From positions 4,058,766-4,122,765 of the forward strand of contig OZ025212.1 in NCBI GenBank assembly GCA_964019055.1: 64,000 bases of DNA, in the 5' to 3' direction. The position numbers and the translations under genes are program-made. The notes under the pieces are model-generated. The model was not told where the DNA came from. It did no database searches and worked only from the letters and a program-made list of their open reading frames with translations. The DNA is from Anthopleura xanthogrammica. Lineage: Eukaryota; Cnidaria; Anthozoa; Actiniaria; Actiniidae. Positions 19,869-33,825 of the stretch are shown here, in pieces (position 1 is the first letter of the stretch; each line of letters starts with the position of its first letter).

Positions 19869-22787
19869 TTATTTGGGAGTATTGTTAGCATCCTCATCTG
19901 GTATGGTTAAGATTTCAGAAGCTTTTTCACCACCCTCCAGTTGTGCGATTCTTTCTGCTTGCTTTTTCTCTACATATTCCTTTTCTCTCTTCTCTCTTTC
20001 TTCTTCTTCTTTTTCCTATAAAAAAATCACAAATAAATCAATCAATGAGCAGACAAATAATCAAAAACAGAAACATCTGAATGAATGCTGACTGGGTGGA
20101 TGGTTACAAATGAGACGAATGGATGAATGAATGAATGAATGAATGAATGAATGAATGAATGAATGAGATGGATAAATGGATGGAATGGAATGGATATAAA
20201 GTAGTAAATAAGTAATTTATATTTTATATTTACAGCAAGATGTACAAAAGTGTTATAATAGTGCGATAATGTTTTCAGACATACTTCTATGCACAGTTTT
20301 TTCTACCTTATATCAACACATTTATGTGAAGCTGGCTGGTTTTACCAAATAAGGCATGTTAAAGCTAGTTTGGCAGCAAAAAGCCTGTGCACATAAGTAT
20401 GTGAATATATTAAATGTAGTCACACTTTAGCACATCACACTTTTGCACATCACTCTGTAAATTTATTATAACTATAGAGGCATAACTTACGAGTTCCTTT
20501 AATTTGTAGTATTCATCAATAACATACTGATACTTGGGTGACGTTATACCAAAAAAATAAGCAAGTTTTTCTCCTAAGTATTCTGCAGCTGCAATTTTAA
20601 AAACATCACAACATTAAAAATGCCATCAAGATTAAATTCAAAAAAATGTTATATCAAATACAGGATACTTATGATTGGGATGCCTGTGGTAAGAAAACAC
20701 AGCTAGACCAAAATGTTAAAAATAGAGCATTTTTCATATGAGTTGGAAACATAGGATACTAACTTACAGCATGTACACAGTATGAAATAACAGAAATATG
20801 AAATAACAGAAACTCGAAATGACATCCCATTGTTTTCTAGTAATTCATCCAATCACAATGCAGTTACTTAAAGCTACTATAAGATACAGTACAGCTACAA
20901 ATTTGCTGATTTCCCACTCATACGAAAACTGCTGTAACTAGAAGTACTTAATTTACCTCTTAGTGCACCAGTGGATACAGCTACAAGGTAATACCATAAG
21001 TATAGTGGCCACGTCAGATCAGACTGAATAAGAAACAAAAGTTTTACAGTTAGATCAAATGGGAAGCAGAATAGTTGCTTGTCTCTCACCTCCATGGTTA
21101 TACTGTAGGTTTGATCCCAGTAGGGGCAGATCTAGGGGTGGCTCGGAGGTTCATCCAAACCCCCTAAGCTTCAATTAAACCCCTTAAATAAGGACAACAA
21201 ACCCCTTAATTAGCAAATATCCAATGTAAAATAAAATCTTTTTGTTTTTGATTTAGCGGTTCAAATCCCCCTCGTTTTTTTGGGGTTGGCAGTTCACTGC
21301 TGAACCACCTGACCTAACCAAAATCTTTAACCCCCTAGCAAAAATTCTGAATCTGCCCCTGCCTCAGAACCATTACACATGTGAGTAGAGTTGCTTGTTT
21401 GTTCTCTCCTGTGCATTGAGGGTTTTCCCCGGGTCTTCTGGTCTTCCTCCTTCTGCATAAATCAATTTCTAAAATCTGGTGCCAAACACTTTAGTCATGA
21501 GCCTTTGGCTCCAGGAGAATAAGCAATCACTCTGATCACTTCCTGCTCGATCGGCATAAAATAAATAACATTTTACAAGTAAGTTTCTTGCCTTCTAATA
21601 ATAATAAATACAATGGTACATACTCTGCGAAAAATATACTTGTAAATGCCATCACTGAATTTCAAGCTATTATCTGTGCTAAAACTGCCTAGTGATATTA
21701 GTCTGATGCTTTAAATAAACTGGAGAGGATGATTTCCAATTTTATTCCTGATGCAATGATGTTGTTCAAGGTAACTAGGCAGGGACAACATGACAACAGG
21801 AAAGGGTGTGTGCTTCATAGAGGGAGGAAAAGGATCAAGGAAAACCAGAGAACCTGGAGAAAAATCCTTAATCATAGGAGACAACAAACAAACAACTCAA
21901 AACACATATCCTTCCAAGCTACAATTTGATAAAGTTAAGTAACCCTGCACGCCAAACAATGAATAAACAAGAGAATGAGTACACAAAAATGTTTTGACAT
22001 TGTTGGACGAAAATTTATGAAGCCAAAATTTTTTTTTTCAAAGCCCTGATCTTTAATAGCGACAAGTCAACTTATTCAGACCACTGCTAATAACGAAGAA
22101 AATCATTATAAAAGCTCTCCAGTCGATAATTTTGGGTACTCGTAATTAGATAATAACGAGGGTGTAAGTATTCAACCTATAAAGGTCATGACTGCCTTGT
22201 CGTCTAACTTGCTTGTTGACATAAAAGTACTAAAAGTACACAGTGACATTTAAAGGGAATAAGTTTACAGGAAAAAAAATATAAGCTTAAATAAGATGCT
22301 TTTAAACGAAAAAATATCAGCTTCATCGACACAACTATCGTTTGGGATTAGAAACTTCTGATAAACATAGAGCTTTTCAAAAACTTTGCACAAAACAGTT
22401 TGGACGATTATAATTTCCAAGTAAACCAAAGGGAATATAACTCTAGGTTTTATTTACCGGGTTTATATCATCTTGTTTAGAAGTTAGTTGATTGGATTCG
22501 TCTTCAGAGCTGCTCTCAGTGATCTCCTCTTTCTTTTTTTTCTTTTTTCTGTAACGTTTTTTCCGACGGTCGTCTGAACGTTGACTTGCTTCGTCTTCTT
22601 CGTCTTCCTCGTCAGCGTCCAAATTTATCATCTCAAAATCTTTGTTTGGACTTTTTATGCTGACTCTAGCTGCGGCAGAACTCCCTAGATCTAATCCATC
22701 CTCGTCATCCTCATCTGAGGATGAATCTGTGTCTTTATTTGATTGTTTTTTCTGTGTATCCGTTGCTACTTTGCTGCTGGTCGCCAT
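19869..22787 (-). CDS. FAM177 family protein
   Basis: Four coding exons on the minus strand: 22787-22458, 21023-20957, 20588-20491 and 20015-19869; 213 residues, matching human FAM177A1 in length. GT-AG sites join in frame (phases 0, 1, 0). Residues 1-110 are acidic and Lys-rich. Residues 111-165 carry the family core: a TWPLYLWYY segment, YLGEKLAYFFGIT, then SPKYQYVIDEYYKLK, close to the vertebrate PKYQYAIDEYYR motif. The C-terminus is a charged Glu/Lys/Arg helix. The start at 22787 (ATGGCG) is preferred because upstream sequence of the same frame runs into a transposable element. An AATAAA on this strand at 19745-19740 is a candidate polyA signal. Human FAM177A1 is linked to Golgi function; that role here is by homology only. 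Confidence 0.85.
20122..20166. repeat. GAAT tetranucleotide microsatellite
   Basis: About ten GAAT repeats within the last intron of the FAM177 gene. Confidence 0.9.
21122..21360. mobile_element. hAT-like MITE in a FAM177 intron
   Basis: The ends aggggcagatctagg and ctgaatctgcccct are imperfect inverted repeats, with internal runs of 'aaccccctta'. The gcagatctag type of terminus resembles the ggcggatccagg ends of the element at 39609-40039. Confidence 0.55.
21390..21560. repeat. SINE-like dispersed repeat
   Basis: Contains tgagggttttccccgggtctt and cttcctccttctgcataaat, matching the family described at 14036, inside FAM177 intron 1. Confidence 0.55.
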
Positions 22788-22963
22788 TTTTGTTGTGGTT
22801 GCAAAGTTGTGAGTGAACTGCGCATGAGTAGTTGTCGGGTAATTCATCCCGCGGGACTCCCGTGGGACCGCAAACATAGTCCCATCCCTAGGAAACGCAT
22901 TTGAACCTTTTAATCTCGATTTTGGATCATCAACATTCATACTAGTATAACTCAACTTCAGCA

Positions 22964-23286
22964 CAAGGGGGGATCCAGGAATTTTTGAAAGGGGGGTCCA
23001 ACCAGCTGATCTGAAATAATGACGTTGAAATGACGTCACGTTTACCAAGCTAATCGACCGCCGTAGGCTGGAGCAACCAGTGGGGTTGTGGGGCATTCTT
23101 CCCCGAAAATTTTTGAACTTCAGACTCTCGGAAAAACGATTTCCAGCGATTTGGTTCAAAAGAAGTAAAATCTTGAAATCGAATTAATCAGCTCGCTAGA
23201 TATTTTTCTGCCGTATCTGACGTTGCACGATATTTTTTTAAAGGATCGAGACCTTGCTCGATATTTTTTTGGGATTTAACCCAACC
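22964..23286 (+). mobile_element. hAT-like element, 3'-truncated by the satellite
   Basis: Starts caaggggggatccaggaatt and matches the complete element at 39609-40039 through the ctcgctcgatattt and gggatttaacccaacc segments. It then runs straight into the 20-bp satellite instead of its right end. It lies about 180 bp upstream of the FAM177 start codon. Confidence 0.75.
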
Positions 23287-24662
23287 CATCATATCCTGGA
23301 GTATCCAATCATATCCTGGAGTATCCAATCATATCCTGGAGGATCCAATCATATCCTGGAGTATCCAATCATATCCTGGAGGATCCAATCATATCCTGGA
23401 GTATCCAATCATATTCTGGAGTATCCAATCATATCCTGGAGGATCCAATCATATCCTGGAGTATATATCCAATCATATCCTGGAATATCCAATCATATCC
23501 TGGAGGATCCAATCATATCCTGGAGGATCCAATCATATCCTGGAGGATCCAATCATATTCTGGAGGATCCGATCATATTCTGGAGGATCCAATCATATCC
23601 TGGAAGACTCAACCATATCCTGGAAGATCCAATCATATCCTGGAGGATCCAATCATATCCTGGAGGATCCAATCACTGGAGGATCCAATCATATCCTAGA
23701 GGATCCAATCATATCCTGGAGGATCCAATCATATCCTGGAGGATCAAATCATATCCTGGAGGATTCAATAATATCCTGGAGGATCCAATCATATTCTGGA
23801 GTATCCAATCATATCCTGGAGGATCCAATCACATTCTGGAGGATCCAATCATATTCTGGAGTATCCAATCATATCCTGGAGTATCCAATCATATCCTCGA
23901 GGATCCAATTACATTCTGGAGGATCCAATCATATCCTGGAGGATCCAATCATATCCTGGAGGATCCAATCATATCCTGGAGGATCCAATCATATCCTGGA
24001 GGATCCAATCATATCCTAGAGGATCCAATCATATCCTGGAGTATCCAATCATATCCTCGAGGATCCAATTACATTCTGGAGGATCCAATCATATCCTGGA
24101 GGATCCAATCATATCCTGGAGGATCCAATCATATCCTGGAGGATCCAATCATATCCTGGAGGATCCAATCATATCCTAGAGGATCCAATCATATCCTGGA
24201 GTATCCAATCATATCCTGGAGTATCCAATCATATCCTGGAGGATCCAATCATATCCTGGAGGATCCAATCATATCCTGGAGGATCCAATCATATTCTGGA
24301 GGATCCGATCATATTCTGGAGGATCCAATCATATCCTGGAAGACTCAACCATATCCTGGAGGATCCAATCATATCCTGGAGGATCCAATCATATCCTGGA
24401 GGATCCAATCACTGGAGGATCCAATCATATCCTAGAGGATCCAATCATATCCTGGAGGATCCAATCATATCCTGGAGGATCCAATCATATCCTGGAGGAT
24501 CCAATCATACCCTAGAGGATCCAATCATATCCTGGAGTATCCAATCATATCCTGGAGTATCCAATCATATCCTGGAGGATCCAATCATATCCTGGAGGAT
24601 CCAATCATATCCTGGAGGATCCAATCATATCCTGGAGGATCCAATCATATCCTGGAGGATCC
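23287..24662 (+). repeat. 20-bp array 1 (about 69 units)
   Basis: Unit aatcatatcctggaggatcc, with common variants ggagtatcc, attctgg and cctagagg. One unit of altered length at about 23461 (gtatatatcc). No stop occurs in the main frame, giving a spurious 393-codon frame. Larger blocks of variants recur inside the array (for example around 23560-23700 and 24290-24430). Confidence 0.95.
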
Positions 24663-25010
24663 ACCCATCGGTGCATTTTTGGTTCATGTTCCAATTTATC
24701 AATACAGCGTTGTTAAATTGCAAATGTTATGCTAGATGAGAACAAGAGAAATGTGTTAAGGTTGCATAACGTATTACATAATCAGCCCAAATAGTATACG
24801 TAGAACAATAATAGGATTTCACATATGAGAACTAAATAACTAACATAAGAAGGCAATAAACTCAAAGCTCAAACTAGAAATGACCCGAGCAAACAGAAGA
24901 GAGAATTATCACCAAAGAACAGCAGCGAGTAAAAAGCACTGACTACCTTTAGTTACCGTTGCTTTAACACACAACCTCAAGAAAATAGCCAGGGTATTCA
25001 ACTCAGGTAA
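24663..25010 (+). repeat. Composite satellite spacer A, first copy
   Basis: Unique, non-tandem sequence of about 345 bp repeated at about 27031, 29975, 33481 and 36727. Copies 1-2 and copies 3-5 carry different diagnostic bases (agaaatgacc against aggaatgacc; agcactgac against agcagtgac). Confidence 0.85.
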
Positions 25011-25953
25011 ATTCTTATTCCAATACGCCCATCCAATCCATCTCGTGTACATTCCTATTCTGATACACCCATCCAATCAATGTCCTGTAAATTGTTACTC
25101 TGATGCACCCATCCAATCCATCTCGTGTACATTTTTATTCTGATACACCCATCCAATCCATCTCGTGTACATTCCTATTCTGATACACCCATCCAATCAA
25201 TGTCCTGTAAATTGTTACTCTGATGCACCCATCCAATCCATCTCGTGTACATTTTTATTCTGATACACCCATCCAATCCATCTCGTGTACATTCCTATTC
25301 TTATACGCCCATCCAATCCATCTCGTGTACATTCTTATTACGATACACCCATCCAATCCATCTCGTGTACATTCTTATTATGATACGCCCATCCAATCCA
25401 TCTCATGTACATTCTTATTATGATACACCCATCCAATCCATCTCGTGTACATTCTTATTATGATACGCCCATCCAATCCATCTCGTGTACATTCCTATTC
25501 TTATACGCCCATCCAATCCATCTCGTGTACATTCTTATTACGATACACCCATCCAATCCATCTCGTGTACATTCTTATTATGATGCACCCATCCAATCCA
25601 TCTCGTGTACATTTTTATTATGATACGCCCATCCAATCCATCTCATGTACATTCTTATTATGATACGCCCATCCAATCCATCTCATGTACATTCTTATTC
25701 TGATACGCCCATCCAATCCATCTCGTGTACATTCTTATTCTGATACGCCCATTCAATCCATTTCGTGTACATTCTTATTCTGATACGCCCATCCAATCCA
25801 TCTCGTGTACATTCTTATTCTGATACGCCCATCCAATCCATCTCGTGTACATTCTTATTATGATACACCCATCCAATCCATCTCGTGTACATTCTTATTC
25901 TGATACGCCCATCCAATCCATCTCGTGTACATTCCTATTCTGATACGTTCTTC
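25011..25953 (+). repeat. 40-bp array 1
   Basis: About 23 units, each combining acattcttattctgatac and gcccatccaatccatctcgt. Variants include ttactctgatgc and cctattctg units. The core atccaatc is shared with the 20-bp unit. Confidence 0.95.
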
Positions 25954-26655
25954 CAATCTATATTTAAGATACATTCCAAAACTTCATCCTTTTTAATTTT
26001 GTAGACTACGTTTTTGAAAAGTATGTCCAACAATAACTACCAATCTGCTTAGTTACAAAATTTCATGCGTCCAAGAAACTTTGATCAGGTCAGAAAAAAC
26101 TATTACATAAGAAGCGAAACGCGCATCTAGGATTCCTCTTGTCTTTTCCAAATTGGAAGGCTCAGGTTTTGGAGATTGATTTGTTTTTATTGATTGATTA
26201 ACCAGGACCATACTTCCAGACATCGATTGCTGAAGCATCGTATGGACTTACGGCTAGGCTGGAGATTTCGGCCCCAACACCGCTATCCCGGGAGGACATT
26301 ACTGACTGATCAGGAAGCTCGGCCTAAGCCTAAGGGAGAGGTTAGTCGGCCCCTAGACCGTAGATGATTAACCCCTTGCTATGACCAGCACACCCGAAAT
26401 ATCGCTTGTGTCGTTGATGGTTTTGCCGCTTTGGTTACTTCATTCCATGTGGGACGTGTTTTCAAAATCCATTCTCGATGTACGCACAGATCAGCTAGGG
26501 ATAGAAATCAGAACTGGCAAGTTTTTATTATCTTATCCCTCAAAATACTTTACCAGGAGGCATTTTTTTTTAATCATGTGAGATATGCAAAAGCACATCA
26601 AGCACGCGCATGCGTATGTAGAAATTCTTATCAACAGTAAAGACAAAACAAAACA
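25954..26655 (+). repeat. Composite satellite spacer B, first copy
   Basis: About 700 bp, with a GC-richer centre (about 26230-26400, including cccgggagg). Repeated at 28279, 31786, 35171 and 38417. A segment near 26180-26210 reads aatcaatcaataaaaac on the minus strand, reminiscent of retroelement 3' ends, but no element could be identified. The 61- to 69-codon frames conserved in all five copies show no codon-level selection. Confidence 0.8.
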
Positions 26656-27030
26656 TTCTGGAGGATCCAATCATATCCTGGAGGATCCAATCATATCCTG
26701 GAGAATCCAATCATATTCTGGAGGATCCAATCATATCCTGGAGGATCCAATCATATCCTGGAGGATCCAATCACATCCTGGAGGATCCAATCATATTCTG
26801 GAGTATCCAATCATATCCTGGAGGATCCAATCATATCCTGGAGTATCCAATCATATCCTGGAGGATCCAATCATACCCTAGAGGATCCAATCATATCCTG
26901 GAGTATCCAATCATATCCTGGAGTATCCAATCATATCCTGGAGGATCCAATCATATCCTGGAGGATCCAATCATATCCTGGAGGATCCAATCATATCCTG
27001 GAGGATCCAATCATATCCTGGAGGATCCAC
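26656..27030 (+). repeat. 20-bp array 2 (about 19 units)
   Basis: Shortest of the internal 20-bp arrays; its loss of units accounts for the short 2326-bp cycle. It shares its first 12 or so units with arrays 3 and 4, and its last units with the end of array 1. Confidence 0.95.
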
Positions 27031-27375
27031 CCATCGGTGCATTTTTGGTTCATGTTCCAATTTATCAATACAGCGTTGTTAAATTGCAAATGTTATGCTA
27101 GATGAGAACAAGAGAAATGTGTTAGGGTTGCATAACGTATTACATAATCAGCCCAAATAGTATACGTAGAACAATAATAGGATTTCACATATGAGAACTA
27201 AATAACTAACATAAGAAGGCAATAAACTCAAAGCTCAAACTAGAAATGACCCGAGCAAACAGAAGAGAGAATTATCACCAAAGAACAGCAGCGAGTAAAA
27301 AGCACTGACTACCTTTAGTTACCGTTGCTTTAACACACAACCTCAAGAAAATAGCCAGGGTATTCAACTCAGGTA

Positions 27376-28278
27376 AATTCTTATTCCAATACGCCCATCC
27401 AATCCATCTCGTGTACATTCCTATTCTGATACACCCATCCAATCAATGTCCTGTAAATTGTTACTCTGATGCACCCATCCAATCCATCTCGTGTACATTT
27501 TTATTCTGATACACCCATCCAATCCATCTCGTGTACATTCCTATTCTGATACACCCATCCAATCAATGTCCTGTAAATTGTTACTCTGATGCACCCATCC
27601 AATCCATCTCGTGTACATTCCTATTCTTATACGCCCATCCAATCCATCTCGTGTACATTCTTATTACGATACACCCATCCAATCCATCTCGTGTACATTC
27701 TTATTATGATACGCCCATCCAATCCATCTCATGTACATTCTTATTATGATACACCCATCCAATCCATCTCGTGTACATTCTTATTATGATACGCCCATCC
27801 AATCCATCTCGTGTACATTCCTATTCTTATACGCCCATCCAATCCATCTCGTGTACATTCTTATTACGATACACCCATCCAATCCATCTCGTGTACATTC
27901 TTATTATGATGCACCCATCCAATCCATCTCGTGTACATTTTTATTATGATACGCCCATCCAATCCATCTCATGTACATTCTTATTATGATACGCCCATCC
28001 AATCCATCTCATGTACATTCTTATTCTGATACGCCCATCCAATCCATCTCGTGTACATTCTTATTCTGATACGCCCATTCAATCCATTTCGTGTACATTC
28101 TTATTCTGATACGCCCATCCAATCCATCTCGTGTACATTCTTATTCTGATACGCCCATCCAATCCATCTCGTGTACATTCTTATTATGATACACCCATCC
28201 AATCCATCTCGTGTACATTCTTATTCTGATACGCCCATCCAATCCATCTCGTGTACATTCCTATTCTGATACGTTCTT
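27376..28278 (+). repeat. 40-bp array 2
   Basis: Nearly the same order of variant units as array 1, one unit shorter. Confidence 0.93.
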
Positions 28279-28981
28279 CCAATCTATATTTAAGATACAT
28301 TCCAAAACTTCATCCTTTTTAATTTTGTAGACTACGTTTTTGAAAAGTATGTCCAACAATAACTACCAATCTGCTTAGTTACAAAATTTCATGCGTCCAA
28401 GAAACTTTGATCAGGTCAGAAAAAACTATTACATAAGAAGCGAAACGCGCATCTAGGATTCCTCTTGTCTTTTCCAAATTGGAAGGCTCAGGTTTTGGAG
28501 ATTGATTTGTTTTTATTGATTGATTAACCAGGACCATACTTCCAGACATCGATTGCTGAAGCATCGTATGGACTTACGGCTAGGCTGGAGATTTCGGCCC
28601 CAACACCGCTATCCCGGGAGGACATTACTGACTGATCAGGAAGCTCGGCCTAAGCCTAAGGGAGAGGTTAGTCGGCCCCTAGACCGTAGATGATTAACCC
28701 CTTGCTATGACCAGCACACCCGAAATATCGCTTGTGTCGTTGATGGTTTTGCCGCTTTGGTTACTTCATTCCATGTGGGACGTGTTTTCAAAATCCATTC
28801 TCGATGTACGCACAGATCAGCTAGGGATAGAAATCAGAACTGGCAAGTTTTTATTATCTTATCCCTCAAAATACTTTACCAGGAGGCATTTTTTTTTAAT
28901 CATGTGACATATGCAAAAGTACATCAAGCACGCGCATGCGTATGTAGAAATTCTTATCAGCAGTAAAGACAAAACAAAACA

Positions 28982-29974
28982 TTCTGGAGGATCCAATCAT
29001 ATCCTGGAGGATCCAATCATATCCTGGAGAATCCAATCATATTCTGGAGGATCCAATCATATCCTGGAGGATCCAATCATATCCTGGAGGATCCAATCAC
29101 ATCCTGGAGGATCCAATCATATTCTGGAGTATCCAATCATATCCTGGAGGATCCAATCATATCCTGGAGTATCCAATCATATCCTGGAGGATCCAATCAT
29201 ACCCTAGAGGATCCAATCATATCCTGGAGTATCCAATCATATCCTGGAGGATCCAATCATATCCTGGAAGATCCAATCATATCCTGGAAGATCCAATCAT
29301 ATCCTGGAGGATCCAATCATATCCTGGAGGATCCAATCATATCCTGGAGTATCCAATCATATCCTGGAGGATCCAATCATATCCTAGAGGATCCAATCAT
29401 ATCCTGGAGGATCCAATCATATCCTGGAGGATCCAATCATATCCTGGAGGATCCAATCATACCCTAGAGGATCCAATCATATCCTGGAGGATCCAATCAT
29501 ATCCTGGAGTATCCAATCATATCCTGGAGGATCCAATCATATCCTGGAGGATCCAATCATATTCTGGAGGATCCAATCATATCCTGGAGGATCCAATCAT
29601 ATCCTGGAGGATCCAATCATATCCTGGAGGATCCAATCATATCCTGGAGTATCCAATGATATCCTGGAGGATCCAATGATATCCTGGAGGATCCAATCAT
29701 ATCCTGGAGTATCCAATCATATCCTGGAGGATCCAATCATACCCTAGAGGATCCAATCATATCCTGGAGTATCCAATCATATCCTGGAGGATCCAATCAT
29801 ATCCTGGAGGATCCAATCATATCCTGGAGTATCCAATCATATCCTGGAGTATCCAATCATACCCTAGAGGATCCAATCATATCCTGGAGTATCCAATCAT
29901 ATCCTGGAGGATCCAATCATATCCTGGAGTATCCAATCATATCCTGGAGGATCCAATCATATCCTGGAGGATCC
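28982..29974 (+). repeat. 20-bp array 3 (about 50 units)
   Basis: Same unit; contains the aatgatatcc variant pair found again in arrays 4 and 5. Confidence 0.95.
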
Positions 29975-30320
29975 ACCCATCGGTGCATTTTTGGTTCATG
30001 TTCCAATTTATCAATACAGCGTTGTTAAATTGCAAATGTTATGCTAGATGAGAACAAGAGAAATGTGTTAGGGTTGCATAACGTATTACATAATCAGCCC
30101 AAATAGTATACGTAGAACAATAATAGGATTTCACATATGAGAACTAAATAACTAACATAAGAAGGCAGTAAACTCAAAGCTCAAACTAGGAATGACCCGA
30201 GCAAACAGAAGAGAGAATTATCACCAAAGAACAGCAGCGAGTAAAAAGCAGTGACTACCTTTAGTTACCGTTGCTTTAACACACAACCTCAAGAAAATAG
30301 CCAGGGTATTCAACTCAGGT

Positions 30321-31785
30321 AAATTCTTATTCCAATACGCCCATCCAATCCATCTCGTGTACATTCTTATTCTGATACACACATGCAATCCATCTCGTGT
30401 ACATTCCTATTCTGATACACCCATCCAATCCATCTCGTTTACACTCCTATTCTGATACACCCCTTCAATCCATGTCCTGTACATTCTTATTCTGATACGC
30501 CCATTCAATCCATCTCGTGTACATTCCTATTCTGATACACCCATCCAATCCATCTCGTGTACACTCCTATTCTGATACACCCCTCCAATCCATGTCCTGT
30601 ACATTCTTATTCTGATACGCCCATTCAATCCATCTCGTGTACATTCCTATTCTGATACACCCATCCAATCCATCTCGTGTACACTCCTATTCTGATACAC
30701 CCCTCCAATCGATGTCCTGTACATTCTTATTCTGATACGCCCATTCAATCCATCTCGTGTACATTCCTATTCTTATACGCCCATCCAATCCATCTCGTGT
30801 ACATTTTTATTATGATACACTCATCCAATCCATCTCGTGTACATTCCTATTCTGATACACCCGTCCAATCCATCTCGTGTACATTCCTATTCTTATACGC
30901 CCATCCAATCCATCGCGTGTACATTCTTATTATGATACGCCCATCCAATCCATCTCGTGTACATTCTTATTATGATACACCCATCCAATCCATCTCGTGT
31001 ACATTCTTATTCTGATACACCCATCCAATCCATCTCGTGTACATTCTTATTATGATACACCCATCCAATCCATCTCGTGTACATTCTTATTCTGATACAC
31101 CCATCCAATCCATCTCGTGTACATTCTTATTATGATACGCCCATCCAATCCATCTCGTGTACATTCTTATTCTGATACACCCATCCAATCCATCTCGTGT
31201 ACATTCTTATTCTGATACACCCATCCAATCTATGTCGTGTACATTCTTATTATGATACACCCATCCAATCCATCTCGTGTACATTCTTATTATGATATGC
31301 CCATCCAATCCATCTCGTGTACATTCTTATTACGATACACCCATCCAATCCATCTCGTGTACATTCTTATTACGATACACCCATCCAATCCATCTCGTGT
31401 ACATTCTTATTATGATGCACCCATCCAATCCATCTCGTGTACATTTTTATTATGATACGCCCATCCAATCCATCTCATGTACATTCTTATTATGATACGC
31501 CCATCCAATCCATCTCATGTACATTCTTATTCTGATACGCCCATCCAATCCATCTCGTGTACATTCTTATTCTGATACGCCCATTCAATCCATTTCGTGT
31601 ACATTCTTATTCTGATACGCCCATCCAATCCATCTCGTGTACATTCTTATTCTGATACGCCCATCCAATCCATCTCGTGTACATTCTTATTATGATACAC
31701 CCATCCAATCCATCTCGTGTACATTCTTATTCTGATACGCCCATCCAATCCATCTCGTGTACATTCCTATTCTGATACGTTCTTC
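30321..31785 (+). repeat. 40-bp array 3 (about 36 units)
   Basis: Its first part carries ccttcaatcc/ccctccaatc and tgtcctgtac variants seen in arrays 4 and 5. Its last part matches arrays 1 and 2 (atgatgcaccc, catctcatg). Confidence 0.93.
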
Positions 31786-32487
31786 CAATCTATATTTAAG
31801 ATACATTCCAAAACTTCATCCTTTTTAATTTTGTAGACTACGTTTTTGAAAAGTATGTCCAACAATAACTACCAATCTGCTTAGTTACAAAATTTCATGC
31901 GTCCAAGAAACTTTGATCAGGTCAGAAAAAACTATTACATAAGAAGCGAAACGCGCATCTAGGATTCCTCTTGTCTTTTCCAAATTGGAAGGCTCAGGTT
32001 TTGGAGATTGATTTGTTTTTATTGATTGATTAACCAGGACCATACTTCCAGACATCGATTGCTGAAGCATCGTATGGACTTACGGCTAGGCTGGAGATTT
32101 CGGCCCCAACACCGCTATCCCGGGAGGACATTACTGACTGATCAGGAAGCTCGGCCTAAGCCTAAGGGAGAGGTTAGTCGGCCCCTAGACCGTAGATGAT
32201 TAACCCCTTGCTATGACCAGCACACCCGAAATATCGCTTGTGTCGTTGATGGTTTTGCCGCTTTGGTTACTTCATTCCATGTGGGACGTGTTTTCAAAAT
32301 CCATTCTCGATGTACGCACAGATCAGCTAGGGATAGAAATCAGAACTGGCAAGTTTTTATTATCTTATCCCTCAAAATACTTTACCAGGAGGCATTTTTT
32401 TTTAATCATGTGACATATGCAAAAGCACATCAAGCACGCGCATGCGTATGTAGAAATTCTTATCAGCAGTAAAGACAAAACAAAACA

Positions 32488-33480
32488 TTCTGGAGGATCC
32501 AATCATATCCTGGAGGATCCAATCATATCCTGGAGAATCCAATCATATTCTGGAGGATCCAATCATATCCTGGAGGATCCAATCATATCCTGGAGGATCC
32601 AATCACATCCTGGAGGATCCAATCATATTCTGGAGTATCCAATCATATCCTGGAGGATCCAATCATATCCTGGAGTATCCAATCATATCCTGGAGGATCC
32701 AATCATACCCTAGAGGATCCAATCATATCCTGGAGTATCCAATCATATCCTGGAGGATCCAATCATATCCTGGAGGATCCAATCATATCCTGGAAGATCC
32801 AATCATATCCTGGAGGATCCAATCATATCCTGGAGGATCCAATCATATCCTGGAGTATCCAATCATATCCTGGAGGATCCAATCATATCCTAGAGGATCC
32901 AATCATATCCTGGAGGATCCAATCATATCCTGGAGGATCCAATCATATCCTGGAGGATCCAATCATACCCTAGAGGATCCAATCATATCCTGGAGGATCC
33001 AATCATATCCTGGAGTATCCAATCATATCCTGGAGGATCCAATCATATCCTGGAGGATCCAATCATATTCTGGAGGATCCAATCATATCCTGGAGGATCC
33101 AATCATATCCTGGAGGATCCAATCATATCCTGGAGGATCCAATCATATCCTGGAGTATCCAATGATATCCTGGAGGATCCAATGATATCCTGGAGGATCC
33201 AATCATATCCTGGAGTATCCAATCATATCCTGGAGGATCCAATCATACCCTAGAGGATCCAATCATATCCTGGAGTATCCAATCATATCCTGGAGGATCC
33301 AATCATATCCTGGAGGATCCAATCATATCCTGGAGTATCCAATCATATCCTGGAGTATCCAATCATACCCTAGAGGATCCAATCATATCCTGGAGTATCC
33401 AATCATATCCTGGAGGATCCAATCATATCCTGGAGTATCCAATCATATCCTGGAGGATCCAATCATATCCTGGAGGATCC
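32488..33480 (+). repeat. 20-bp array 4 (about 50 units)
   Basis: Unit-by-unit order almost identical to array 3. Confidence 0.95.
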
Positions 33481-33825
33481 ACCCATCGGTGCATTTTTGG
33501 TTCATGTTCCAATTTATCAATACAGCGTTGTTAAATTGCAAATGTTATGCTAGATGAGAACAAGAGAAATGTGTTAGGGTTGCATAACGTATTATATAAT
33601 CAGCCCAAATAGTATACGTAGAACAATAATAGGATTTCACATATGAGAACTAAATAACTAACATAAGAAGGCAATAAACTCAAAGCTCAAACTAGGAATG
33701 ACCCGAGCAAACAGAAGAGAGAATTATCACCAAAGAACAGCAGCGAGTAAAAAGCAGTGACTACCTTTAGTTACCGTTGCTTTAACACACAACCTCAAGA
33801 AAATAGCCAGGGTATTCAACTCAGG

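Noticed and set aside
22788..23159. N-terminal extension of the FAM177 frame
   Set aside because: The added sequence overlaps the hAT-like element at 22964-23286 and resembles no family member; the ATG at 22787 gives the usual length.
23254..24435. 393-codon frame with 20-residue repeats (SNHILEDPIISWRIQ)
   Set aside because: The 20-bp unit has no stop in this register. The period-20 peptide is a by-product, and it stops where the array phase changes.
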